Both the position numbers and the translations under genes were made by a program. Under the pieces are notes generated by a model. It made no database searches. It was not told the DNA's origin and saw nothing but the letters and a program-made list of their open reading frames with translations. From CAYOHY01 sp964403885 (lineage in GTDB: Bacteria; Actinomycetota; Coriobacteriia; Anaerosomatales; PHET01): a stretch of 12,006 nt of DNA. The DNA lies in NCBI GenBank assembly GCA_964403885.1, contig CAYOHY010000051.1, forward strand, positions 1 through 12,006, given 5' to 3'. Of this stretch, positions 6,515 to 12,006 are shown piece after piece. The number at the start of each line of letters is the position of its first letter. Within the stretch, counting starts at the first letter, position 1.

Positions 6515-6952
6515 CTAGGCGCAGTAGACGCGGACGTTATCGCCATCGGAGGAGTCCACGTTGATCTCCATCTCACGCAGCGCCTCGATGAGCTCGTCGA
6601 TGTCCTCGGGCTTGAAGTTGGTGAAGTCGATCGACATGCCGTGCTCGGCCATCGAGGAGTTGATCTGGTCCATCGCCTCGGGCGGGATGAGCGAGGTGAG
6701 CTTCAGGCCCGAGCGCACCAGCGCGAGCGGGATCTTCACGTCGACGTTGTCGCCGTTGGTGCTGACGACCTTCACGAACAGGTACTTGGGCAGGGCGGCG
6801 AGCAGAGGGCCCGGGTCGCCCTTGATGACGGGGCCGCTCGCGGCCGGCTGGGGCTGGCGCGAATCGAGCGCGTCGAGGAGGTTCTCGGCCTCGGCGGCGG
6901 TGATCTTGCCTTCGGCGAGCATGGTCAGGATGCGAGTGCGGTCTTCGCTCAT
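6515..6952 (-). CDS. SHOCT-like (YvlB/LiaX N-terminal-type) domain protein
   Basis: A 145-residue soluble protein. Residues 3-30 (RTRILTMLAEGKITAAEAENLLDAL) match the SHOCT-like helical module at the N-terminus of YvlB and LiaX envelope-stress proteins. After a Pro-rich linker, residues 55-92 (PKYLFVKVVSTNGDNVDVKIPLALV) form a beta-rich repeat echoed at the C-terminus (GDNVRVY, 137-143). This arrangement is common in small YvlB-like proteins of Gram-positives, whose biochemical role is unknown. ATG 6952 has AGGAGA 7 nt upstream. It is the last gene of a three-gene operon, 15 bp after the small membrane-protein gene. A role in sensing or binding at the envelope is inferred from the LiaX family only. 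Confidence 0.72.
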   Translation of the reverse strand: MSEDRTRILTMLAEGKITAAEAENLLDALDSRQPQPAASGPVIKGDPGPLLAALPKYLFVKVVSTNGDNVDVKIPLALVRSGLKLTSLIPPEAMDQINSSMAEHGMSIDFTNFKPEDIDELIEALREMEINVDSSDGDNVRVYCA

Positions 6953-6967
6953 GGTCGTGTCTCCTAT

Positions 6968-7252
6968 CTAGTAAAGAGTCATGTCGACGTGGTTCTTGTC
7001 ATCGTTCACGCGGATCACCGTGCCTCTGGTGTCCGCGAACAGTCCAAACAGCCCAAACAGCAGCAGCGTGTAGTGGTGGTAGCTGCGCCCGGCCATCACG
7101 AGGATGAGGTCCACGGGAATCGAGATCGCGAACGCGAGCACCGCCACCAGCGCGAGCAACGGCCACAGCAGACACAACGGCAACCACAGGTGGAACGGCT
7201 TGCCGTCCTCGGGCACGACCGTCAGATCCATCAGCCACGGCCACAGTCTCAT
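6968..7252 (-). CDS. Small membrane protein in the DUF2089 operon
   Basis: A 94-residue protein with a hydrophobic core (about residues 22-54, WLPLCLLWPLLALVAVLAFAI, long enough for one or two helices), a further hydrophobic stretch (61-73, YTLLLFGLFGLF) and a polar C-terminus (GTVIRVNDDKNHVDMTLY). The family is not recognised. The start ATG overlaps the stop codon of the upstream gene (ATGA), and GGAGAGG lies 8 nt before it, so translation is coupled. Its place between a DUF2089 regulator and a YvlB-like protein suggests it is the membrane anchor or sensor of that set; this is inference. Confidence 0.75.
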   Translation of the reverse strand: MRLWPWLMDLTVVPEDGKPFHLWLPLCLLWPLLALVAVLAFAISIPVDLILVMAGRSYHHYTLLLFGLFGLFADTRGTVIRVNDDKNHVDMTLY

Positions 7253-7620
7253 CGCTTGAGCCTCTCCGCCGCCTCGGCCGCGGTGATCTCACCGCGCTCG
7301 AGCCGACCAAGCACGTCGTCGTCGGCGGGCGCCGGTGCCGGGGTCTCCTGGACCGTGACCAGCTGCAGCTGCTCGACGATGCGGTTCAGGCGGTTCTTGA
7401 CCGTGGGGTAGCTGATCCCAAACGCCTTCTCCATGTCCTTGATCGACCCGTGATTACGTACGAACTCGCTCACGAAGACCTGGTCCTCATAGCGCAGCCG
7501 TGCCAGCGGCGGCAGCTCGAAGTCGCCGGCGATCTCAACGTCGTTGCCAAGACGCACCTGGGTGACGGTGAAGTCCCTGTCACCGAGTAGGTCTGTGAGC
7601 TCGTGCCATTCGTGTCCCAT
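7249..7620 (-). CDS. DUF2089-type HTH protein fused to a SHOCT-like module, zinc ribbon degenerate
   Basis: A 123-residue probable DNA-binding protein. Residues 44-86 (YEDQVFVSEFVRNHGSIKDMEKAFGISYPTVKNRLNRIVEQL) match the DUF2089 helix-turn-helix closely. The family normally begins with a four-cysteine zinc ribbon; here the equivalent region (residues 18-40, VTQVRLGNDVEIAGDFELPPLA) keeps the spacing but has no cysteine, so it cannot bind zinc that way. An Ala-Pro linker (92-100) leads to a C-terminal SHOCT-like helix pair (VLGRLERGEITAAEAAERL), the same module found at the N-terminus of the YvlB-like protein two genes on. ATG 7620 is preferred to ATG 7626 because AGAGAGGG abuts the latter and sits 6 nt from the former. 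It is the first gene of the operon and likely regulates its own promoter. Confidence 0.82.
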   Translation of the reverse strand: MGHEWHELTDLLGDRDFTVTQVRLGNDVEIAGDFELPPLARLRYEDQVFVSEFVRNHGSIKDMEKAFGISYPTVKNRLNRIVEQLQLVTVQETPAPAPADDDVLGRLERGEITAAEAAERLKR

Positions 7621-7626
7621 GTCCAT

Positions 7627-7634
7627 CCCTCTCT
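7627..7634 (-). promoter_or_regulatory. Ribosome binding site of the DUF2089 gene
   Basis: AGAGAGGG on the minus strand, 6 nt before ATG 7620 and directly touching ATG 7626. It decides for 7620. Confidence 0.7.
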
Positions 7635-7642
7635 ATGGCTTT

Positions 7643-7664
7643 CGCAAGCATAATGTGGCTTGCG
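7643..7664. promoter_or_regulatory. Palindrome over the -10 box of the DUF2089 operon, probable operator
   Basis: CGCAAGC (7643-7649), 8-bp spacer, GCTTGCG (7658-7664): perfect 7-bp arms with one helical turn between half-sites plus spacer, enclosing the putative -10 hexamer. This is the geometry of a dimeric HTH repressor site. The DUF2089 protein encoded just downstream is the obvious candidate ligand. Confidence 0.6.
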
Positions 7665-7679
7665 GCTCAAGATTGTCAA
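7650..7679 (-). promoter_or_regulatory. Promoter of the DUF2089/YvlB-like operon
   Basis: Minus strand: perfect TTGACA (bases 7679-7674), 18-bp spacer, CATTAT (7655-7650, 4/6). The predicted start is near 7643, leaving a leader of about 20 nt with the RBS. Confidence 0.7.
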
Positions 7680-7688
7680 TACCCACAT

Positions 7689-7703
7689 TGATTATCTTAA
7701 TCA
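7689..7703. repeat. 15-bp AT-rich palindrome in the divergent intergenic region
   Basis: TGATTA-TCT-TAATCA, perfect 6-bp arms and 3-bp centre, lies just upstream of the -35 of the minus-strand promoter and about 77 bp upstream of the kinase -10. The surroundings are distinctly AT-rich for this genome. A binding site for a second regulator is possible. Confidence 0.45.
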
Positions 7704-7779
7704 CAACCTTGAGAAAGTTCATTTCCTTGTACGAACGCCCGACGCCCGACACCACATCGCCCAACGGGTTGCTCGGCGG

Positions 7780-7793
7780 TACAATCCGGGATG
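7780..7793 (+). promoter_or_regulatory. -10 element of the kinase gene, apparently leaderless
   Basis: TACAAT (7780-7785, 5/6 to consensus) is followed by exactly 7 nt and then the GTG start codon at 7793, so the expected transcription start coincides with the start codon. No Shine-Dalgarno sequence lies at a usable distance. No good -35 is visible at 16-18 bp. Confidence 0.55.
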
Positions 7794-9559
7794 TGGAAAC
7801 ACAACTCATCCTCGACAGGTACCGCCCACTCTCCCAACTGGGTGAGGGCGGGTTCGCCACGGTGGTGCTCGCGTGGGATACGCGCATGCAGCGCCGCGTG
7901 GCGATCAAGCGCCTCCCGCTGCCGCTCGACGAGCGCGGCGTTCCTCAGCAACCGCCGGGACTGGCCGAGGCACGCACCGCAGCGATGCTCAACCATCCCA
8001 ACATCGTCACCGTGTTCGACTTCGACACCGACGCCGACGAGGCGTTCCTGGTCATGGAGCACGTGGACGGGGCGTCGCTCGGTGAGGTGTTGGACAGCGC
8101 CGGCGGGTCGCTGACGCTCGATGAAGCGGCCGCGGTCGCCGAGGGCGTGGCGTCGGCGCTCGAGTTCGCTCACGACAACGGCGTGCTGCACCTCGACATC
8201 AAGCCCGACAACGTGCTCATCACCCGCGATGGCCGGGTGAAGGTGGCGGACTTCGGCATGGCCGAGCTCTCCTCGCTGTCCGGCCACGGACCCGCCTGGG
8301 GCGGCACACCCGGCTACATGCCCATCGAGCAGCTGCAGGGCGCACCGGTCCACGAGAGCACCGACGAGTGGGCGTTCGCCGCGGTGTTGTTCGAAGCGCT
8401 CACGGGTCACAACCCCTTCGACGAGGACACCATCGAGGGCGCGATCGTGCAGCTCGAGGAGTACGAACCGCCCCTGCCCTCGAGCATCGCTGCAGACCTG
8501 CCGCCTGAGGTCGACGACGTCTTGCTTGCGGCGCTGGGTCTGCGGCCGCAGGACCGCTACCGCTGCGTGGCCGACTTCGCCGATGCGCTCCTCCCCCACC
8601 TGGGCGACCCGCGCGCCGGTCGCGCGTCGCTTGCGGAACTCGTGGACGAGTACTTCGAGGAGGCCCCGGAGTCGCACACGCGCCAGGAGCGCGGCATCGG
8701 ATTGTGGGACCGGCTCCAGGGCCGCCTGGGCGGACTGCTGGTGCGCATCGTCGCGGCGGTCGAGGCGGGATGGCTTGCGTGGTCCGGCCTCGCGCCGTTC
8801 GGGCTTGAGCTTCCTGCGATGGTCGCGGCCGTGGGCCTCGTGGCCCTTGCGGGCGCGGTGGCTCCCGCACTGGGCGTGGGCCTGGGGCTCGGATGCCTGA
8901 TCGCAGGCATCTTCGCCGCCGAGTCGTGGGTCGCGGGCATCGCGCTCCTGCTCCTGGGGCTGCCGTGGTGGTGGTTCATCGCACGGCGCAGCACCGGCGC
9001 GGCCGTGCTGCCGCTCGCGGGACCGGTGCTCGGCGTGGCTCGGCTCGCTCCCGCACAACCGCTGCTCGCCGGCTTCGCGCTGCGTCCGCTGCCCGCCGCC
9101 GTCACCGCACTGCTGGGCGGTGCGCTGACCGGACTTGCCGCGGCGGTCTCGGCGCGCAGCGTCCCCTACCTCGACATCTGGGCGCCCTACGTGCTCGACG
9201 TGTGGCGCGCGGAGCTTGCGGTGGCGAGCGTCAAAGCGCTCGTGACCTCGCCTGCGGCCTACATCGCCCTGGCCGGCTGGCCGCTCGCCGCGGTGATCAT
9301 GTCGGTGGCGTGCTCGCGCGCGACGCGGTTGGGCGCGGTGGTGGGCGCGATCGGCGGCTCCGCGGCGTTGGCGGGCATGTACCTGCTTGCGCAGAAGGCG
9401 TCGGTGGCGCTGGGCGACCCCGCTCCGTGGGCCGGTCCGCGCATGGCCGCAGCCGTGGGCGGCTCACTTATACTGGTACTGCTCGTGGCGGCGCTGGGCG
9501 CTCCCATCAGAGCCGAGGACGACGAGGCGCCGCATGCACGCGCGGCGCGCAGGGGCTGA
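7793..9559 (+). CDS. Membrane Ser/Thr protein kinase, non-RD, with polytopic C-terminal domain
   Basis: A 588-residue Hanks-type kinase. GTG 7793 is chosen because homology begins at once (LDRYRPLSQLGEGGFATV); the upstream in-frame sequence is unlike a kinase and has no RBS. Visible elements: Gly-rich loop 16-24, K39 (VAIK), E59 of helix C, catalytic loop HLDIKPDN (133-140, D135 and N140), DFG 153-155, GTPGYMPIEQ (171-180, replacing the usual MAPEQ) and STDEW (189-193). The Arg of HRD is Leu, making this a non-RD kinase, less likely to need activation-loop phosphorylation. The kinase domain ends near 270. After a cytoplasmic helix, residues 316-570 hold roughly eight hydrophobic segments with short loops and no PASTA repeats. 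It opens a cluster of FHA proteins, PP2C phosphatase and an FtsW-type gene, so its targets probably lie in cell-wall synthesis. Confidence 0.9.
   Translation: METQLILDRYRPLSQLGEGGFATVVLAWDTRMQRRVAIKRLPLPLDERGVPQQPPGLAEARTAAMLNHPNIVTVFDFDTDADEAFLVMEHVDGASLGEVLDSAGGSLTLDEAAAVAEGVASALEFAHDNGVLHLDIKPDNVLITRDGRVKVADFGMAELSSLSGHGPAWGGTPGYMPIEQLQGAPVHESTDEWAFAAVLFEALTGHNPFDEDTIEGAIVQLEEYEPPLPSSIAADLPPEVDDVLLAALGLRPQDRYRCVADFADALLPHLGDPRAGRASLAELVDEYFEEAPESHTRQERGIGLWDRLQGRLGGLLVRIVAAVEAGWLAWSGLAPFGLELPAMVAAVGLVALAGAVAPALGVGLGLGCLIAGIFAAESWVAGIALLLLGLPWWWFIARRSTGAAVLPLAGPVLGVARLAPAQPLLAGFALRPLPAAVTALLGGALTGLAAAVSARSVPYLDIWAPYVLDVWRAELAVASVKALVTSPAAYIALAGWPLAAVIMSVACSRATRLGAVVGAIGGSAALAGMYLLAQKASVALGDPAPWAGPRMAAAVGGSLILVLLVAALGAPIRAEDDEAPHARAARRG
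9551..9555 (+). promoter_or_regulatory. Ribosome binding site of the fhaA-like gene (TTG start)
   Basis: AGGGG lies 9 nt before TTG 9565, the only start in frame near the point where FhaA-type sequence begins. It overlaps the end of the kinase gene, implying coupled translation. Confidence 0.6.
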
Positions 9560-9564
9560 TCCTT

Positions 9565-10335
9565 TTGAGCATTCTTTCCGAGTTCGAAGACCGGGTGGGT
9601 CGCGCCGTCGAGGGCATGTTCGCCGGCGTCTTCCGCGCGCCCGTCCAGCCCGCTGAGCTCGCGCGCGCAGCCGCCAAGGAGATGGACCGGCGCCGAAAGC
9701 TGGGCGTGGGCAAGGTCTACGCGCCCACCCTCTACTCGATCCTGCTCTCACCCGAGGACGGCGAGCAGCTTGGCGGCTTCGCCGACACGCTCGCCGGCGA
9801 GCTGTCCACCTACCTCGTCAGCTACGCCGCCGAGCGCGACTACGAGCTCGCGACCCGTCCCGTGGTCCGCTTCCTCGTCGACGACGGCCTGAAGCTGGGC
9901 CGCTTCGAGGTCATCGGCGAGCTGCTCTCGCCTGAGGAAGTGGCCGAGGAGCTCGGCGAGCCCGTGGACGACGACACCTACTACGACCCTGACGCCGAAT
10001 CCTCCCCCGCCGCCGAGACCGCGCTGCTGCCCGCCACTCCATCGGCCGGTATCGCCACGATCACGGTGCCGGGCATCGCACACGACGTGGTCCTGCGCGG
10101 CGAACGGATGGTCATCGGACGCCTGAAGGCCTGCGACATCTGCCTAGGCGACGTGAACGCGTCTCGCGAGCACGCCGCCGTCGAGCGCGAAGGCATGGGC
10201 TGGGCGCTCGCGGACATGGGCTCCACCAACGGCACGCTCGTCAACGGCGAGCGCGTCGACCGCGTCCGCCTTCGCGACGGCGACGTGATCACCATCGGCG
10301 TCTCCGAGCTCACCTACCACGAGCCGAGGGGCTGA
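9565..10335 (+). CDS. fhaA: FhaA-like FHA-domain protein
   Basis: A 256-residue cytoplasmic signalling adaptor. The start is TTG 9565, five bases after the kinase stop; the resulting N-terminus (MSILSEFEDRVGRAVEGMFAG) matches the FhaA start. Residues 1-125 form the DUF3662 domain (VQPAELARAAAKEMD, VYAPTLYSILLSPED). An acidic linker (126-165) leads to the FHA domain (about 166-250), which keeps the phosphothreonine-binding residues GR (185-186), S200, H203, STNGT (220-224) and NG (227-228). In mycobacteria FhaA binds phosphorylated MviN/MurJ and regulates peptidoglycan synthesis. That protein is about twice as long because of a long linker, so this is a compact version. The neighbouring kinase probably supplies the phosphothreonine ligand. 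Confidence 0.88.
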   Translation: MSILSEFEDRVGRAVEGMFAGVFRAPVQPAELARAAAKEMDRRRKLGVGKVYAPTLYSILLSPEDGEQLGGFADTLAGELSTYLVSYAAERDYELATRPVVRFLVDDGLKLGRFEVIGELLSPEEVAEELGEPVDDDTYYDPDAESSPAAETALLPATPSAGIATITVPGIAHDVVLRGERMVIGRLKACDICLGDVNASREHAAVEREGMGWALADMGSTNGTLVNGERVDRVRLRDGDVITIGVSELTYHEPRG

Positions 10336-10339
10336 GCCT

Positions 10340-10759
10340 GTGATCGACGTCGCGCTGCTGGCCGGACGTCTGCTGCTGCTCGCGCTGCTGTACCTGTTCC
10401 TCTTCGCGGCGGTGCGCGCGGGGATCGGACTCGTGTCCGGTCAGCGCGCGCGCAAGGGTGCGGGGTCGTTCGTGCTGACGGTGGCACAGGGCCCCTCTGA
10501 GCTGCGCGGCGTGACGGTGCCAGTCACCGGCCCCGTGGTGATCGGCAGGTCGCCGGGTGCCGACATCGTGATAGGCGACGACTTCGTCTCCGGCAAGCAC
10601 GCCCGCGTGTCTCCGCGCGGCGCCGAGGCGGTACTCGAGGACCTGGGTTCGACCAACGGCACGCTGCTCAACGGGCAGCGCGTCACCGCATCGCAGTCGT
10701 TGCGCCCGGGCGATGTGATCGACATCGGCGCGGTCCGCCTCAAGGTCGACCACCGATGA
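10340..10759 (+). CDS. fhaB: FhaB-like membrane-anchored FHA protein
   Basis: A 139-residue protein starting at GTG 10340 with GAGGGG 8 nt upstream. Residues 4-26 (VALLAGRLLLLALLYLFLFAAV) form one membrane helix. After a basic stretch (GQRARKGAG) comes an FHA domain (about 44-137) with GR (69-70), S84, H87, STNGT (104-108) and NG (111-112), all needed to read phosphothreonine. Size and layout match mycobacterial FhaB (FipA), which is recruited to the division machinery after phosphorylation. The mycobacterial gene also lies between fhaA and the phosphatase gene. Here it follows fhaA by 4 bp and overlaps the phosphatase gene by 4 bp. Confidence 0.9.
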   Translation: MIDVALLAGRLLLLALLYLFLFAAVRAGIGLVSGQRARKGAGSFVLTVAQGPSELRGVTVPVTGPVVIGRSPGADIVIGDDFVSGKHARVSPRGAEAVLEDLGSTNGTLLNGQRVTASQSLRPGDVIDIGAVRLKVDHR

Positions 10760-11874
10760 GCGCCCGCGTGAAGCAGAACTGGGCCGCGCTCTCCGACATC
10801 GGTCGCGTGCGCTCCCACAACGAGGACTCCGTGCTCGCGCAGCCGCCGCTGTTCGTGGTGGCCGACGGCCTGGGCGGCCACGAGGCCGGCGAGGTCGCGA
10901 GCTCGCTCGCGGTCGAGACGCTGCGCGACAACGCCCCCCGACGCCCCGACGCCAACGCGCTCGCCCGCGCGGTACGCGCCGCGAACCGCGAGGTGATCAG
11001 AGCCGCGCGCGAGGGCATCGGCCGAGCGGGCATGGGCACCACGATGACCGCGGCGATCGTGGAGAGCGGCCGCATCGCGATCGCGCACGTGGGCGACTCG
11101 CGCGCCTACCTGCTCCACGACAACATCCTCGAGCGCATCACCGAGGACCACTCGATGGTCGCCGACATGATCCGACGCGGCCAGATCACCGAGGAGGAGT
11201 CGCGCGTCCACCCCAACCGCAGCGTGATCACGCGCGCGCTGGGAACCGACGCCAACATGGTCGCCGACACCTACGAACTCGAGGCTCGAGCGGGTGACCG
11301 GCTGCTGCTGTGCAGCGACGGCCTCACCGGCATGCTCACCGATGCGCAGATCTCCGACCTGCTGGGCCGCTACCGCGATCCCGGCACGGCGGTCCATGCG
11401 CTCATCGAAGCAGCCAACGAGGCGGGCGGCCACGACAACATCACCGCAGTGGTGGTCGACATCGACGCGACGGCCTCGCCGCGCGGCGCGCGCATGCCCG
11501 GCGGTGCCGCCGCCGACGGCAAGATGTGGCTCGCGGTCATCGGCTGGGTGCTCGCACTGGCGCTGGTGATCGGCGGAATCGCCTATGGCACCTACAGCTA
11601 CGCACGCACGCGCGCGTTCCTCATCGCCGAGAACGGCTCGGTCACCATCTACAAGGGTGTGCCCGGCGAGATCGCGGGCTTCTCCTTGCGCTGGAAGGTC
11701 GCCGAGACCGACGTGCCCGTCGAATGGCTGCCACCTACGCTCGCCGCGCAGATGGCGCAGGGCATCGAGTTCTCAGGCGTGGGACCCGCGACCGCGAAGG
11801 TCGACGAGCTCTCCAACCGCTACCAGCCCCGCAGCACCGAGCCCTCCTCGGCGCCCACGACACCCACGCCGTAG
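10756..11874 (+). CDS. pstP: PP2C-family Ser/Thr phosphatase, PstP-like
   Basis: A 372-residue metal-dependent phosphatase that reverses the kinase's action. The start overlaps the fhaB stop (ATGA), with only AAGG as RBS, so translation is coupled. The catalytic domain (1-235) has all PP2C metal ligands: E23-D24 (RSHNEDS), D37-G38 (VADGLGGHEAGE), D114 (HVGDSRAY), D188 (LCSDGLT) and D227-N228 (GGHDNIT). A linker (236-256) precedes one membrane helix (258-281). The outside part (about 285-355) contains VTIYKGVPGEIAGFSL, the small beta module seen in actinobacterial PstP. The tail is Pro/Ser/Thr-rich. The topology places the phosphatase in the cytoplasm beside the membrane kinase and FhaB. Very likely the sole general Ser/Thr phosphatase of this circuit. 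Confidence 0.94.
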   Translation: MSARVKQNWAALSDIGRVRSHNEDSVLAQPPLFVVADGLGGHEAGEVASSLAVETLRDNAPRRPDANALARAVRAANREVIRAAREGIGRAGMGTTMTAAIVESGRIAIAHVGDSRAYLLHDNILERITEDHSMVADMIRRGQITEEESRVHPNRSVITRALGTDANMVADTYELEARAGDRLLLCSDGLTGMLTDAQISDLLGRYRDPGTAVHALIEAANEAGGHDNITAVVVDIDATASPRGARMPGGAAADGKMWLAVIGWVLALALVIGGIAYGTYSYARTRAFLIAENGSVTIYKGVPGEIAGFSLRWKVAETDVPVEWLPPTLAAQMAQGIEFSGVGPATAKVDELSNRYQPRSTEPSSAPTTPTP

Positions 11875-11879
11875 CCGCG

Positions 11880-12006
11880 ATGCGATCCCGACGAACCACA
11901 GAGCTGCTTCTCCTGCTGGCCGCGGCGCTGCCCGTGCTGCTGCTCTTCGCACTGGTCGAGGTCCAGGCCGCCCGGGCGTTCGAGTGGTCGATGCTCCTCG
12001 TGCCTG
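11880..12006 (+). CDS. FtsW/RodA/SpoVE-family protein, N-terminal fragment (3' end outside window)
   Basis: Only 42 residues are in the window. ATG 11880 follows the phosphatase stop codon by 5 bases. The N-terminus is short and basic (MRSRRTTE), followed by a hydrophobic helix (LLLLLAAALPVLLLFALVEV) and the beginning of a second. This matches the start of actinobacterial SEDS peptidoglycan glycosyltransferases, which occupy exactly this place after pstP in the conserved cluster. The fragment itself carries no diagnostic motif, so the call rests on position and general character. Confidence 0.65.
   Translation, partial: MRSRRTTELLLLLAAALPVLLLFALVEVQAARAFEWSMLLVP

Noticed and set aside
7689..7703. 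FNR/CRP-type box
   Set aside because: TTGAT and ATCA halves are present, but the spacing is 7 bp rather than 4 and the outer bases do not match.
7544..7792. 83-residue N-terminal extension of the kinase
   Set aside because: It would run antisense through the DUF2089 gene and the divergent promoter, and has no kinase homology or RBS.
7697..9058. 453-codon open frame on the minus strand opposite the kinase
   Set aside because: Composition is Arg/His/Gln-rich shadow sequence. The plus strand carries the complete kinase motif set.
8893..9564. N-terminal extension of the FhaA-like protein into the kinase gene
   Set aside because: The extension is out-of-frame kinase sequence (Arg-rich, no domain). 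TTG 9565 with AGGGG upstream fits the family start.
10441..11433. 330-codon open frame on the minus strand opposite fhaB and pstP
   Set aside because: Shadow of two genes with complete catalytic and binding motifs on the plus strand.

Overview
The window looks like chromosomal DNA of a high-GC actinobacterium. A Coriobacteriia-type anaerobe, or a close uncultured relative, is my best guess. The reasons are the dense GC-rich coding, GTG and TTG starts, the FHA/FHA/PP2C/FtsW-type gene order that is an actinobacterial hallmark, an RND pump of the Gram-positive (SwrC-like) type with no adaptor or outer-membrane partner, and a DUF2089 regulator. The taxon is an inference; no marker gene here fixes it.

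Layout. (1) 1-863, plus strand: 3' part of a membrane-anchored, probably haem-binding sensor (Tll0287/DUF3365-like domain, CX3CH, then TM and HAMP) that stops after HAMP with no output domain; a strong terminator follows. (2) 980-1429, plus: a SlyD-like FKBP peptidyl-prolyl isomerase and a perfect 15-bp terminator hairpin. (3) 1495-1580, minus: tRNA-Leu(CAG) with encoded CCA, then a small four-TM membrane protein of unknown function (1719-2162, minus). (4) 2273-6401, minus: a two-gene operon of a MarR repressor followed by a 1192-residue RND efflux transporter. Its promoter is nearly ideal and is overlaid by a long dyad. The transporter carries an unusual insert of about 165 residues in its periplasm-equivalent part. 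(5) 6515-7620, minus: a tight three-gene operon of a DUF2089-type HTH protein without its zinc-ribbon cysteines, a small membrane protein, and a SHOCT-like/YvlB-like protein. A palindrome sits on its -10 box. (6) 7793-12006, plus, divergent from (5): a Ser/Thr kinase with a multi-spanning membrane domain, FhaA-like, FhaB-like, PstP-like PP2C phosphatase, and the start of an FtsW/RodA/SpoVE protein. This is the actinobacterial cell-wall phospho-signalling cluster.

How the parts fit. In region 6 the kinase, the two phosphothreonine-reading FHA proteins and the phosphatase should form a reversible phosphorylation circuit acting on the SEDS glycosyltransferase encoded next. Region 5 shares the 172-bp intergenic control region with that cluster and resembles LiaX/YvlB-type envelope-stress modules, so a joint envelope-homeostasis role is plausible but inferred. 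Region 4 is a locally regulated export system. I see no mobile element, CRISPR array, rRNA or origin. No gene-free stretch exceeds 300 bases. The strongest candidates for something undescribed are the RND insert, the cysteine-less DUF2089-SHOCT fusion with its operator-like palindrome, and the apparently leaderless, non-RD, multi-TM kinase.
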